Shown piece after piece: positions 11,528 to 24,109 of a stretch of 64,000 nucleotides of DNA. Numbering within the stretch: position 1 is the stretch's first letter; every line of letters starts with the position of its first letter. This stretch comes from Hyalella azteca. Taxonomy: Eukaryota > Arthropoda > Malacostraca > Amphipoda > Hyalellidae. The notes beneath the pieces were generated by a model that was given only the letters and a program-made list of their open reading frames with translations, was not told the origin of the DNA and searched no databases. Position numbers and translations under genes: made by a program. Location: assembly GCF_000764305.2 (NCBI RefSeq), contig NW_025936571.1, forward strand, positions 62,001 to 126,000, given 5' to 3'.

Positions 11528-12852
11528 ACAAACGTACAAAAGGATCGATCAGTGTTGCGGGGCTGACAGTTAGTCTATCGCTGGCACCCGCATTGTGAGG
11601 GGAGCTGCCATTTGTGTTCCATCTACATTGCTTTGTGATAAAAGGACTTTAAATATTAAGACAGAATGTATAACACTTCTATTGTCTTTAATAAGGAGCA
11701 ATGTCAAAATACTGATTATTGGTCATGAATTCCAATAATTTGCATCATAATATTATCATATGTTATGATGATGCAATGCAGGGATTCTTGAATATCATTG
11801 CTACCGTCAAGTGAATAACCATTTGACATTTTTTTTTCAAACAATTTCTAATATGTTAACTAAACATAAAATGCAAATCCTTGATTACTAATTATGTAAA
11901 AATTAAAAAAGTCAAGTGCATTGTTAAAATGGTTTATTGCTCATTGCTTCTCTGTTTATATTGCCCATTTTGCTCCTTCATTAATTTTAGCCTTTATTCA
12001 TATTATATAATGAACCATTCTATTCATAATGAACAAGGTTATGGCCGATGTGTGCTGCTCAAACTTGAAGTTCATTGCTGTCATGCTCACATTCCAGCAT
12101 AATTATTAGTGACATGTCACATTCCAGCCTAATTATTAGTGGTCAAACTCGTGAGCGATGATGCATTTTTCATCGATAACGCATGATTTGAAGTAAATTT
12201 CCATAGATATTGGATTATATTTTTTATTGATGAACACAAACATTGATTCTCCATTTCATCGCAATGAGATCATGTTGATAACTGGTTGCTTCGTGTCAGA
12301 TTTAAATTCGGGTGCTCGGGAAATTATATTTTTTTGTCGTGATGATGAGAATTCGTTTTTACTGAAGCATATAAAAGAACTGTCGTTTTGTCTGTCTTTC
12401 ATTGCAAATTAAAAAGCCATAACTTAGTCGCCGTATCTCCGAAACGGAAGCCGTTCAAAAAAAAGATTTCCCTTATCGTATCACGTTACTGCTGTCTATT
12501 CATTTTCCAAAAGTTAAAGCAACTCAAGGTTTGTGATTCTATAGCCTTTTTTTGATTGAGCTGCATACTCTCCGAAAGTGTGGTAGATAAATAATAGGTT
12601 TAACTTATGACTTTCAATCTATTGATATCGTGTCCAAATCGCTCATGTCTCTAGCTTTGGTTCTAGTATCATCTGAATAGACTGTATCGGACGATTGTGC
12701 CTTCACTCATTCTTTGTCCACTGGAAAACATAAGTGTAGACGAGTTTGTAGGTCCCTGAGACATTCTTAAAGTATTAGGGTCTCCATGTGTTCGCAGGTA
12801 ACAACGGCGCAAAAGAATCAGATTCTGTGAGTCCAACTCTACCACCAGCATT
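11528..12852. other. Intergenic and 5' flank of copy C
   Basis: Contains a ~30-bp direct duplication at 12089-12147 (cattccagc-taattattagtg). A candidate 5'UTR acceptor, gttcgcag before 12798, precedes the copy C start, but no homology to the upstream exons of the other copies was found. No other gene was seen. Confidence 0.4.
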
Positions 12853-14341
12853 ATGTCGGCGGGCCCGCTGAACACGAACGAGAAGGCGCACAAGCTCGTC
12901 ACCGAAGACAAGGTCCGGGCTGCTCTTCTGAAAGATAAAGGCCCCGACGCCAAGTACAAGTCATTCAACATTGTAGACTTCTGCACCAAAGGAGACAACT
13001 ATGCGTGCTTCGTCACCAGTGTCGAGGTAGATTACCAGCTGGGTGGGGAAGACAAGAAAGTTACTTACATCGCCAAACTCAACCATTGCCTGGGAGTGGA
13101 ATCTTTCGAGTTCTTTGCACAAACTGCATTCTTTAAGGAAGGAAATTTCTATCTCAAAATGATTCCGGACTTGAACAAAATCATTGATTGTTTTGGCTTG
13201 CCCCCGTTTAAGTTTGCTCACTGCCACTTAGCTTCATTTGAACCCACAAGACAAATTATTTTGCTTGGTGATATGAGGGAACATTCGTTCAAGATGGCCA
13301 ACCGATTCATCGGCCTTGACGATGACCACGTGATCTTGGTCGTCAAGGAGCTTGCTCGTTTACATGCCTGCTCCGTCATTCTCGAAGATAGTATGGGAAA
13401 TGAAAAGTTTACTGAGAAATACGATTTTATCGAAGATTTTTTCACGAGCATTAAACATGAAGATCAGTTAGTGACATTTAGGAATATGTTTGTCCAGTTC
13501 ATCACCAATGCAGCTAAAATTGTGGAGCGAATCGAAGGATACGAGAAAGTGACTGCGTGGTTGAAGGAATTGGCACCGAAAAGCTACGAAATACTAAAGC
13601 AAGAGAGCAACGAATGTCACCCATCGTTCCGTGTAGTCAACCACGGCGACTGTTGGAACAACAACCTACTCTTCAGGTGAGGCATACTTCTTCAATGAGT
13701 ATACTAGCATGCATGTGGAGTTTTTGATGCTGCAGATTGGCGAATGAGCTAACTAAGGTGGATTTCTATACCTTTTACTGATTTTATTAAGGGAAGTAAA
13801 AATCGACAATAATTTATCCATAAGAGATCTTTTAACTAATATGTTATATTTACTCGAATAATACTCTGTTCCTCACAGCTACTCTGACGATGGTGCCGTT
13901 AAGGACGTTTGCCTCCTGGACCTCCAGATCAACCGCCACGCTTCGCTTGCGCTCGATTTAAACTACTTCCTCTTCACGAGCCTGAACGGCGAAACGAGGA
14001 AGAAAGGCCTGACTTCTTATCTGACCTCCTACTACGACTCCTTCAAGGAAGTCTTCCATGCCGCCGACAAGCCCATGAAGTTCACATTTGAGGAGCTCGT
14101 TGCAGAGTACCGCAACAAACACATGTTTGGACTCCTGATGGCGCTGATGGTAATGCCCATAGTGGTTATGGAGTCTACTGACGTACCAGATTTTACAGAC
14201 GTAAACGAAGAGAACATGGCGGAGAAAATGGAAGAACAGCAACGAAAAATTCTGGACATGGTTAACACAAGTCCAGTTCTTAAGCCTCGACTACTTAGCA
14301 TGTTTGATGAGATGGTAGAGCACGGCGTCATCAAAATATAG
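12853..14341 (+). CDS. EcKinase-like protein, copy C (intact)
   Basis: 428-residue member of the same kinase-like family. Exon 1 is 12853-13676, the intron is 13677-13878 (gtgagg...cacag, phase 2, 202 bp), and exon 2 is 13879-14341. The catalytic loop HGDCWNNN ends exon 1 and LLDLQ opens exon 2; the beta-3 lysine context YIAKL is retained. At the splice the residue after LLF is Ser (AG|C) where the other copies have Lys. The gene is a mosaic. Its first ~250 nt differ from copy B at only about nine sites, and similarity then drops abruptly (the NHCLG region, after ~13090). The first ~230 nt of exon 2 match copies D and E much better than B does. Upstream of the ATG it shares nothing obvious with B. 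No lesions are seen, so it is probably functional; the substrate is unknown. Confidence 0.92.
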
Positions 14342-15414
14342 TACTCATGTCTTCACGTCTCATGTTGGGGCTTGAGGGTTTCTGTTCATGATAGGCCACG
14401 AATACTCGACAGTTTGTGCTAACTCGGTAAATGCGACATATCATAGAGAAAGAAGCAGAAAATTTACGTTCGCTAAAGCCAACACCTGTGAATAGATAAC
14501 CATATAGTACTTTCTTCATGTCAGGAGTAATAATTTTGAGTGTCAGACATAAGTTCCCTGATTATTTAAACCATTAACTGCATGCCATTAAATTAGTACT
14601 TTATGCATTTATTGAAAAACTATCCGTCCGGAAAAAGAAAATAATTTCGAAATTTTGCTGATTTAAAAAGATTCCGATATTACTCTACCAATTTCTATTG
14701 ATTTGTATGGTAATCAAATGTTAATGCACTAATGATAGAGCTGTTCAGTGTGGGACATTTTTGACAACTCATAAGTGTGCACCTCTATAAGTATATTCGT
14801 TACAAACTTATGCACAAATTTTAGCCTAATTTTTTCGTTCAAAGACGTTTTATAGCAGTTGTACCGTTACTGCAATCGCGTTACAGTTCCCAGACGGGAA
14901 CTTTAATGAGGGTTTTGTTGTACCTCGTGCATGACATATGTACATGCAAGTGCAAAATTTTTAATATGAAATATATATAAATATACATATTATATACATA
15001 TTAATCACCGTGAATTTTGTATTTTATCGTTATACACGGCTAGCTTGTTTTTATTTTTTATTGAAATGTCCAATTTAGGTTTGGTTCACTTCAATTGCGC
15101 TCACGATCGTAGAAACATATTGATAAGGGCAAACTAATTGAAACTGTTCATAATTTTAAATTGGATGACAAAATGTATCAGTCAAAGATATTCATAATGC
15201 AGTCGTATTTCAGTATTATCGACAACGTATCGTTTGAAATTACCTTCAATTAAAAAAATTCACCTTAATATACAGCAGCTACTGAAGTTTACTTCAAGTC
15301 TAGGTAATATCATGACTAAGTCAACATCTAGAAGCCTTTGACACACACTGGATTTAAGATCTTAGGGATTGACGAGTCACGGTCTTACATTTACATTTTG
15401 ACACGGTCGTACAT
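14342..15414. other. 3' flank of copy C, no gene recognised
   Basis: AT-rich. There is an open frame at 14331-14519 (minus) without recognisable features. No repeat family of this window was recognised here. Confidence 0.5.
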
Positions 15415-15554
15415 TTTAGCGCATTTTCTCATTTATGGAAAAAGGCACTACTGTGCTCGTCATGTCCGTCCGTCTGTCCGTGATTTCACGTTTTCGTCGA
15501 TTTTGAGAAAATGCGCTCTCTGTCACTCACTGCATTGAGTACTGGGTTATATTT
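15415..15554 (+). repeat. Dispersed hairpin repeat, copy 3
   Basis: Same element in plus orientation, slightly degraded: the terminal palindrome reads actcactgcattgagt and cgtcgacgag is replaced by cgtcgattttgag. Confidence 0.9.
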
Positions 15555-15759
15555 TTCATAGTGGTTGATATCTGACGCGTAGGGCTGCAGGTGACGGCTT
15601 CTTTGACTGGAGCTGAAGAGTTTCTTCACGTTTTTAAGGACGGAAGAATTTAGCCTTGCATGGCTGCTTGAGAGTCGGCCTTCATCTCACGATGACAGAG
15701 CACTTGTAGGCAGTTGAAGGCGGCGCATCAGCGTGACCGTGGACTAAGAAGTCCTAAAC

Positions 15760-15960
15760 TCATCACAAGTGGCCTATACTTTCAAAAAAAGTTAAGAGAT
15801 CGTAAGTTCATCAGCCAATCATTGACGGCCTTTCAAGCCACTCTTTTAAAAACAGTTAAGAGATCGTAAGTTCATCAGCCAATCATTGACGGCCTTTCAA
15901 GCAAAATCCACCAATCGTAGGCAAGAAAATAGAGCGTAAGTACTTACGTTTACTTAGCTA
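15760..15960 (-). repeat. Repeat with 64-bp internal duplication
   Basis: A ~48-bp core (gttaagagatcgtaagttca...ggcctttcaagc) occurs twice with a 64-bp period. The reverse complement of the same sequence occurs once at 33461-33575, including the ends reading tataggcc and aaaatagagcgtaag. It is therefore a dispersed repeat of at least ~120 bp. No coding capacity or clear terminal repeats were seen. Confidence 0.8.
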
Positions 15961-18900
15961 GTTTTGAAAGTATTGCACAAGGTCAGTTGGGCTACGGTCC
16001 AGCATGAGAGTTGATAGTTAAAAAGACAGAGTCATGAGGAAAATTTGTGCTGGCCGTGTCTTGTTAAAAATGACTTTAGAATATAGACATAAAATAATTT
16101 GCTTTGAGTGATAAAAGACCACTTGTTACTCAATTCGTTAAGGCATGCGATTGCGTGCGTAATTTAATCAAAATAGATAGACCGGTGAATTTTTAGTTCA
16201 AATGTTTATGCTGACTATAGGGAGAAATAGTTTGTAATAGACAGAAAATAACAATGCTAGACTATTTTTGGCAAATTTACAGGAAAAATAATATGCGTTT
16301 AAAAATGACTATTTAAGGACAACACTTCTAAAGAATCATATATCTCCGATGTTACACATGTACAATAAATTTCTAATTTTACTTTCAAATGTTACAAAAA
16401 TTAAATTTGAACTTTTATTTTTAAAATTAAAAAAAATTAAAATTTTCAAAATTATTTATTCTGTCAATTGATTCATGCATTGCCTCCGACTTTACACAAG
16501 TGTGGAAAATTTAAGATTGATTGGACAAATATCGATTATAAGATTTGTAGCAGACAGACAAACAAGCAAACAAGAAGTGAAGTTAAAGAAAAGTGTTGTA
16601 ATTACTCCAAAGTTTCGAAAAACCTTTATCACTTATTATTTTAATCGAACTTAGAATAGTCTCAATAACATCTAAACCCATTATTTCTTGCTGCCTGTTA
16701 CCGGATAACAAAGTAACCTATATATATTTACCTCACTGTAATTATAAAAATATTTACATATACTGAGGGAACACGTGTGGGAGCTTTGTAACTTGAATTT
16801 CTGCGTACTATTGAACTTGATACACATTTTTAAATTTTACATTGACTATTGAGGTATTTTTGCAGGATAAGTACATAATTATAAATTATATTATAAATCA
16901 ACAAACAAAATATCCACAAATCAATTGATGCTAAAAGGTTCTTCTAGCGCTACAAGAATCCCAACCCACAAAGAATTCATCCCACAACTCGGCTGACCGA
17001 AGGATTTCCCTGTCCAGAGAGTCTCTGGGAGTCTGTTGGTTATTTTCTATTGGGCACTATTATTATCTTGAAATGTTGTTTTGTCCATACAATCGTATTT
17101 TATTTTTTTTTTCTTCGATTTCTATCTATAAATATTTCCTTTCATATATACATAAATCATACCCTCATACCTTTTTGCCACCATAACCTAAATAGGCTGG
17201 TTTTTGGCACGTCTTAAGGGATCACAGGTCATGATGGTGAGAGTTGGTCGTTTGTACATGGTGAACCGTGCAGCATTTGTGAGGAAATGTTACCAAATAT
17301 GCCAAGATGTTTAACAAAAAAAAAAAAACCTGTTGCTTAAGCGAGAACGAGGAAAAACTTGTTCCAACGAATATACGTAAATTGCACAAATCTTGCTGCT
17401 AAGTCTATGAAAATCATGTCAGGACAATATTATTGTTTCATCGTGCATGAAATACTCGCGAGAACAACTTTGGTCGCTACAAAAATGGACGCATAAACTA
17501 TTGACGACGAGTTATTCTAAAGACACATCGACATCAAATTCATCGAAACGGACATAGAAGATTACGTTTCACTGCTCACCGACGCAACACAGAGTAATAA
17601 ATGATTCGACGGGAAACTGCGTTTGATGTAGCTTTCATTCATCGAGAATGAAAACGTGGGGGCCGCTATTCGTTCAATTTTGCAAAAAGTCTCATGAACG
17701 TCTCAGTCATGAAAAAATCTCAATAACATCTTAGCAAAGAAAAAAGTCTCAAGAATAGCTTAGAAATCTACGCAAGTAAGCCGATCAATATTACTCCTTG
17801 AAAAGAACGCCGAATAAGCGCGCTAAGTCTTAATATGAGACTGATGTAAAGCAAAGGAAAAGCTATTGCCGGTAAGATTAAATTCCGGGAACTAACTTTG
17901 ATCAATCGAATCTAAAGTAACGCTTCTGTCAATCGATTGACGTGCTCTTCAATCAACCTCAATCAGACCTTCAATCTTTTAATCTAAACCTCCCTCTCAT
18001 CAGAAATGGATCAGTTCACACTTGTTGTTCGTTCCCTAGCTAGTGATTGTTTTTTGAACCGCTTTGAAGAGTTTGGCGGTGACCAATGGTTCTGAATACT
18101 GATTTGACCTTCTTCCTAAAATACGCTCATAATTCAATCAGTCAATTTCATCACTTAAACTTTCTATCAATCACCATGAAGCCTCGCTTAATGCGTCAAA
18201 CAGGTTCCCACACAGAGATCGAGGATCGTCAAACAGGTTCCCATCTCGCTTGAGTCAATCGAGTGACACCAGCTTTTGATCAAGCCGCCTAATTGGTTAT
18301 CGGGGCACGTTAAGAAAGGCGTTTGGCACTGTGCACTCGTTGATTCTGCCACTTCTATTTTCATATTTCATTTTTCTTTCATCAACTTATAGAGCTCTTG
18401 ATCATCAAAGACCTAATGTATTTTCTCAAATGTTACTATTTGAAATCGCATAAATAGATCCCAACTTTTATCATTCCCGTAAATAATTATAGTTGAGGAT
18501 AGAACGTATAAGGAAAGAGGAAGCGACAACAAAATTTGTCAAAGTGTAACGTTAAATAAGCATCCGAATTTTTGCCTTGCAATGCTGCTCGTGTGTTTTT
18601 TTTTTATTGTATTTATATGTATTTATGCATTTTTCTATTATTTGTTTATTTTTCCATTTAGAAATAAATGAAATTCTTTCATTTTTGAATTATGATTTGA
18701 CTATTCTGCATCCCTGTCAATTAATTTGTTTCTAGTTAGTGCTGTATAATCTATAGCATTTTATTCAACAATAGTGCGGGTATTACGGCTACACACAGGG
18801 CAAGTGGACACCAATTTTGTATCTTTCCTTTAAACAATAACGGTGTAACACAAATCATTATGATCGCTCCTCAATCAATTTTATTTCACAACTATGAAAT

Positions 18901-20842
18901 AAAGTCACACTATCAATATTATTTCACAACTATTTCCTCAATCAATTTAATTTCACTGCAATGAAAAATATTTAAGCCTAAAGCAATACAGTATTCGTCC
19001 GTGTTTTCAAAATTCGTCTTCTCGTTATCCTCATATACACAGCTTTCACAACAGTGACTCACCACATTCTCTTCGCACCTCAGTTCACGAATAATATTTT
19101 TACCAGTTAAATATTATTTCCTAAGTGACTCGAACAAATATATCAGGCTATTGTTTCTTACTAGGATTAAAAAATTGGAGTTGCTCGGCAGAAATTTTTT
19201 CGTCGTCCGTTTCGCTTTAGAGGGAACATTTCATTCGGCACCAACTATAAACGCGTGAGACAAATGTTAACGAAATTTATGATTTTAGTTTGTAAGTCCT
19301 GGCTAAAAATATCAATATTATCAAGAATATCTACATATTCCTCCCGATTCATTTATTCAGATTAAAGCACAATCGTACATTGGACAGTATTTTCCCTTCA
19401 AATATTTTAACTTGAAGCTCTAGCCAGCAGTTACGTAATTTGTGACGAAACACAGAAATAAAAAGAGCGTTAGGTCTGTCCACTCGTGACAAATGTGAAA
19501 GTTTTTACGCGTTCCCGGAAACCGGAAATTATACGTTACGGACGGGGGAGCTAAACAAATAATCTCATGTAAATTCAATTTCTAACTATGCCTTCACCAG
19601 CCATTAGAATCCTGTTATAAGCATTTTATTATCAAAAAAACTTCAAATATTCTTTAATGAAGCAACAAAAAATTCAGATTTACACTGGAATTTGACGTCT
19701 GTGGGCAATTTTCAAAATTTGAAGCGGATTCAGGCGGATTACTATTCATTAAAAGTTAAGTTCAGACATCTGATTTAGAATTACTTTCCTCATATTTACT
19801 TTAATATATTAGCATTAAAGGAAAAACTTCTCAGGCACCATGAAGCCATGCAGGCAATGTTGCTGGCGCGTGTGAGTCGGTGCGTGGACGACAGTTATTC
19901 TATTGCGCACTTTTTCCATTTTAAATAGTCATTTGCAACGGTATTTCATTTTTATTTTTGCTATCATCTAGGAATTGATGATTCGTTTCCGATTGAGAAT
20001 ATATTGATGTTCAATTCTATCACTAAAATCTAAATCTGCCTTTTTCTAGTACGTTATCCATGAAAAATTTCATTGTTTTTCAAGCAGCAGCACTTATTGG
20101 ACGAATTATTATCTGTCTAAAATGAAAAAAGCGGAAGTTCTATTACCCAGTTACAAATAAAAGGTAAATTTTAAGTTAGGTGCTCATTGTCTAGCTATTC
20201 TATTCTGCCTCGTCTACGTTCTATTCAACTATTTTGTTCAAGTGACATTGATCGCAATTTTGAAATTTCAAATGTAAATGATGTATTTTTAACATTTATA
20301 GTTACTCTCTCATACTTGAAAATTACTAAAATTTTTCTGCAGCTTTCTTTCTGTTCCTTTTCCGTAAGTTGCTACAATTTTTATTTCATGTTTTAACTTT
20401 ATAAGATCAGCGTTGACTACTTCGCGTAAGTAACTCAAAAACATCATTGACGCTACTAATTATAACAAAACCCCGACGAGTGAATTGTTTTTTTGACACT
20501 AATAAATATATATATAATGTAATTTTTCATTAATTAACTCAATCGTAGGAGTCATTTATTTTTCATTGTTAGGCGCAGTGATGCCGCTGCACTATAACGA
20601 CATCGTACCACATCCATCGTACAATATTAATTACAATAAATGAAATTATTTACAGCCATTTACGTGTTTTAGAATATTTTTTTCAAATGAAACTAAGAAA
20701 AAATTGTGTTTTTCATGTAAAATTTGCATGGCAAAATAAATTTTAGTATTTACAACGGACTGCGAGCGGAAAAGGAGTGCTGGTCCATAAGTTATAAAGA
20801 TTATACTGTATATGAAGCGCAAATGTGATGTTTATACATAAT
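15961..20842. other. Gene-poor AT-rich stretch
   Basis: Nearly 5 kb without an open frame longer than 69 codons, an RNA gene or a recognised mobile element. A short direct duplication (gtcaaacaggttccca) lies near 18197-18243. Non-coding repeats lacking relatives in this window cannot be excluded. Confidence 0.5.
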
Positions 20843-21385
20843 GGGCAACGCATACAAGAATGGAGCGCATACAAGAATGCAGCGCATACAAGAATGCAGC
20901 GCATACAAGAATGGAGCGCATACAAGGATGCAGCGCATACAAGAATGCAGCGCATACAAGAATGCAGCGCATACAAGAATGCAGCGCATACAAGAATGTA
21001 GCGCATACAAGAATGCAGATCATACAGCGCATACAACGATGCAGATCATACAGCGCATACAAGGATGCAGATCATACAGCGCATACAAGGATGCAGATCA
21101 TACAGCGCATACAAGGATGCAGATCATACAGCGCATACAAGGATGCAAATCATACAGCGCATACAAGGATGCAGATCATACAGCGCATACAAGGATGCAG
21201 ATCATACAGCGCATACAAGGATGCAGATCACACAGCGCATACAAGGATGCAGATCATACAGCGCATACAACGATGCAGATCACACAGCGCATACAAGGAT
21301 GCAGATCATACAGCGCATACAACGATGCAAATCATACAGCGCATACAAGGATGCAGATCACACAACGCATACAACGAGGGGGGAG
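20843..21385. repeat. Two-phase minisatellite (17 bp then 26 bp)
   Basis: The first ~170 bp are tandem 17-bp units (gcatacaagaatgcagc). From about 21010 the unit grows to 26 bp by addition of atcatacag (gatgcagatcatacagcgcatacaag-type) and repeats to ~21380 with few substitutions (acaaggatg/acaacgatg, atcataca/atcacaca). All long open frames reported in this interval on both strands are consequences of the repeat. Confidence 0.95.
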
Positions 21386-21458
21386 GGGGTGTGGGCGTTC
21401 GCTTCCTGCTGGCCGGGCGCTGACATGGGCGCTGTCCTTGAGCTGAAATGAATGAGTG

Positions 21459-21493
21459 AATTCCATCTAATTCATGATGAATTAGATGGAATT
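21459..21493. repeat. Perfect 16-bp inverted repeat, 3-nt loop
   Basis: The arm aattccatctaattca and its exact complement are separated only by tga, giving a strong hairpin or cruciform ~75 bp after the minisatellite. No poly-T or gene end is adjacent, so it is not called a terminator. Confidence 0.9.
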
Positions 21494-23040
21494 ACAACTA
21501 TAATAATAGGAATGATTGCTAATACAATTACCGTTGACACAGAGCGGTGGCAGTATTCACTACAATATTGTACGATGAAAATTAGTTCAAGGCTCCAATG
21601 CTAATGTTAATTAATTCAATTAATTGTTAATTCAATGTCCAATGTTAAGTCAAGGCTTGCCTGTTAAGTTGTAGACAATATAACTTCGTACATCCAAACA
21701 CTGCCGAGACATGAACCGAACTGTTCTATGGTCTCTTCAATTTTAGTGGCAAAATTTTGAGCATATAAATAAAACTGAGTTTAATTTTTCATAGACTTTA
21801 GTGTATTCTCTTATTCGCATAAATGTGAGATGTCAAATGGCCCGTCATGGCGGTTTTTTTCTGGCTTCTAAATGACCTACAACAAGAGTCTGGTGAATGC
21901 GGCATTGAACATACAGACTCGACGCTGTAGCGCACACAGCAGCTCTGTGTGTCACACACATGAAACATTCACTTGACGTTTGTATGTTATTTGTACGTTA
22001 CGTGAATATTATCGTGATACTTCATTCGATGAATTACACTCTTGATTTTACTCTTTCAGCATGAGGAATCTGTTTGCACAATTTTCATGTAATAGGCATA
22101 ACCCTTGTATTTATTTCACTCCTCAAAAATGGGCATATTCAAGTTGAAGTTTAAAAATATTCATATTAAAATAATGTACATCAAGATAATATATTAAAAC
22201 CATTTCAAGCGAGTATTGTATTGTTCTATAAGAGAATATTATAAAAATCGCTAATTTTTTTATCACGATGTGGAATTGTGGACAAAAACAGTAACTACTT
22301 CAAGATTTAATTTCTTGTTGACGTCGGTCGTGTATTATAATTTCTTAAGTATGATAGTAACAAGGAATCCTAACAGACTTCAGTTACAATCAGACATTTT
22401 GGTAAATTAATTCGAATTAATTACTTCAATATAGATTTTAAAAGTTGCTGGTCCGTATTTCTCTGCAAGCATTTATGATGCTGCTGCATAGGTATAAATT
22501 AAATGATGCTGCTGCATAGGTATAAATTATAGGTATAAATTATGATGCTGCTGCCTAGGTATAAATTATAGGTATAAATTATGATGCTGCTGCCTAGGTA
22601 TAAATTAAAAGTGGCGCAGATATTGTAGAAGGTAGGAATCCTCTTGATTATAAGTAAGGTAGAGATGGTGGAAGGTGGATATTGTTTAGTTTATAAGTGT
22701 GGTATGCCCGCCAATAATAATAATTGGTAGTCGTGAAAATAAAGAATAAATACCATCTATAGTATATGTGGTTGATGAGTATAATCTAACATTTTTATCC
22801 GAGGTTAATATATGATATCACAAGTTTCATGCAAGCAGTATGTCTAATAAGGATTTTTTATCTCTAAGCCAATTAAGATTTAAATGTAGCTAATGAATTC
22901 TTCTGGAAAATTGTTCTCTGTAGTTATATACTGTAGGTAGCTAATTTGTTCATTCAATGCATTTATCGCCTGGCTGACGATGTAGCAGGACGTGAAAGCT
23001 ACATTTACAAAACTTTGGGTTTCTGCCAGCGGGCTCTAGG
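21494..23040. other. Intergenic with a small tandem repeat
   Basis: At 22477-22607 a ~28-bp unit (gatgctgctgcataggtataaatt) is repeated about four times, with extra copies of ataggtataaatt between some units. No gene was seen. Confidence 0.6.
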
Positions 23041-23378
23041 ATGGAAGTAGAATAGAATAGAATAGAATAGAATAGAATAGAATAGAATAGAATAGAATAG
23101 AATAGAATAGAATAGAATAGAATAGAATAGAATAGAATAGAAGAAATAGGCCCATGGCCTGTTGCCGATTCTTGAACTTTTCGTGACTTGATCACAAGGG
23201 ATCCGGCCTTTGGAACCCGATCTTTCCATAACTGACGATTGATTGAGATAGCTGCTGGACTTATTGCCTAGTCCGTAATTTGCTAGGCATTTTAAGACTG
23301 AACATATGCTCCTGCATAGCTTCGTCTAGTCTGTTTTTGAAGATGTTCATACTCGGAGCTTCAACGATGCTATCAGAC
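23041..23378 (-). mobile_element. 5'-truncated CR1-like LINE 3' end
   Basis: The reverse complement of 23141-23378 matches the 3' end of the LINE at 38979-44102 (its last ~250 nt, including the ORF2 C-terminus and the 3'UTR with aggccatgggcctatttctt). The match ends at its 3' side in an (AATAG) array (23051-23140, 18 perfect units; TTCTA on the element strand). This is therefore a 5'-truncated insertion with a pentanucleotide microsatellite tail. Confidence 0.9.
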
Positions 23379-24109
23379 TAAGTAAACAACTTAGAATTGT
23401 AAACGGTTCAAGGCATATTTTAGTACTCGAGAGATTAGAGTAACCTACACCGAGTTGATTCCAAAGTAAAAATGAAACGAAATCATTTCAATCTAAAAAA
23501 GTTTGAGGTGGAGACATCAATCAAGGTTTACAGACATTAACTGCAATTTCAGAAATGGCTAACTAAGCCCAACTTCCATGGGAAGATGTTTTTACTGCTT
23601 ATTTTTATTGCTGTTTGAAGAAGTGCTGCTTAAATAAACACACTGCGTTACAAGTGCAGCCTACAATGGCCTCAGTCTGCGACGTTGCGATCTTGTACTT
23701 GTGCGGATAGGAAATTGCGCGCTGTCATGCAGCTCTTGTCACACGGTCATGTTAAACGTGTAACTTTTTTTCTCAGATTACATGAAGAGTTTTTGCATTT
23801 AGCTGTGCCACGTATTACTGAGCCACCAGTACGAGCGACCTCACAACAATATAGTTACTCAGCTGTTGTTTCAAAATCTAAATGACTCCGCATTCTAAAT
23901 CAAACGACTGTTCATACTGTTCATGTGATGGTAAAATTTCGATTCAACAATGCACGAGATATCATAGCTTCACAACAAAATAAAATTCCTAACGTGCAAA
24001 ATGTGAATATCTGCGATTGATCATCGAAATGAAATATTGGTATCCACAATTTTGTATTGCAATAGATAAAGGAGCGTTTTTTTTTTAATTACTCTGTAGG
24101 GCATTTATT
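23379..24109. other. Intergenic, no gene recognised
   Basis: The open frame 23685-23885 has no recognisable domain. Nothing else was seen. Confidence 0.45.

Noticed and set aside
12669..13451. Minus-strand frames opposite EcKinase copy C
   Set aside because: Antisense shadows of a well-supported kinase exon; no independent motif.
20843..21385. CRISPR-like array
   Set aside because: No unique spacers between repeats; the sequence is a eukaryotic minisatellite.
20743..21451. Long overlapping open frames on both strands with His/Gln/Ala or Cys/Met/Arg repeats
   Set aside because: They coincide exactly with the 17/26-bp minisatellite and stay open in several frames at once, as expected for a repeat and not a gene.
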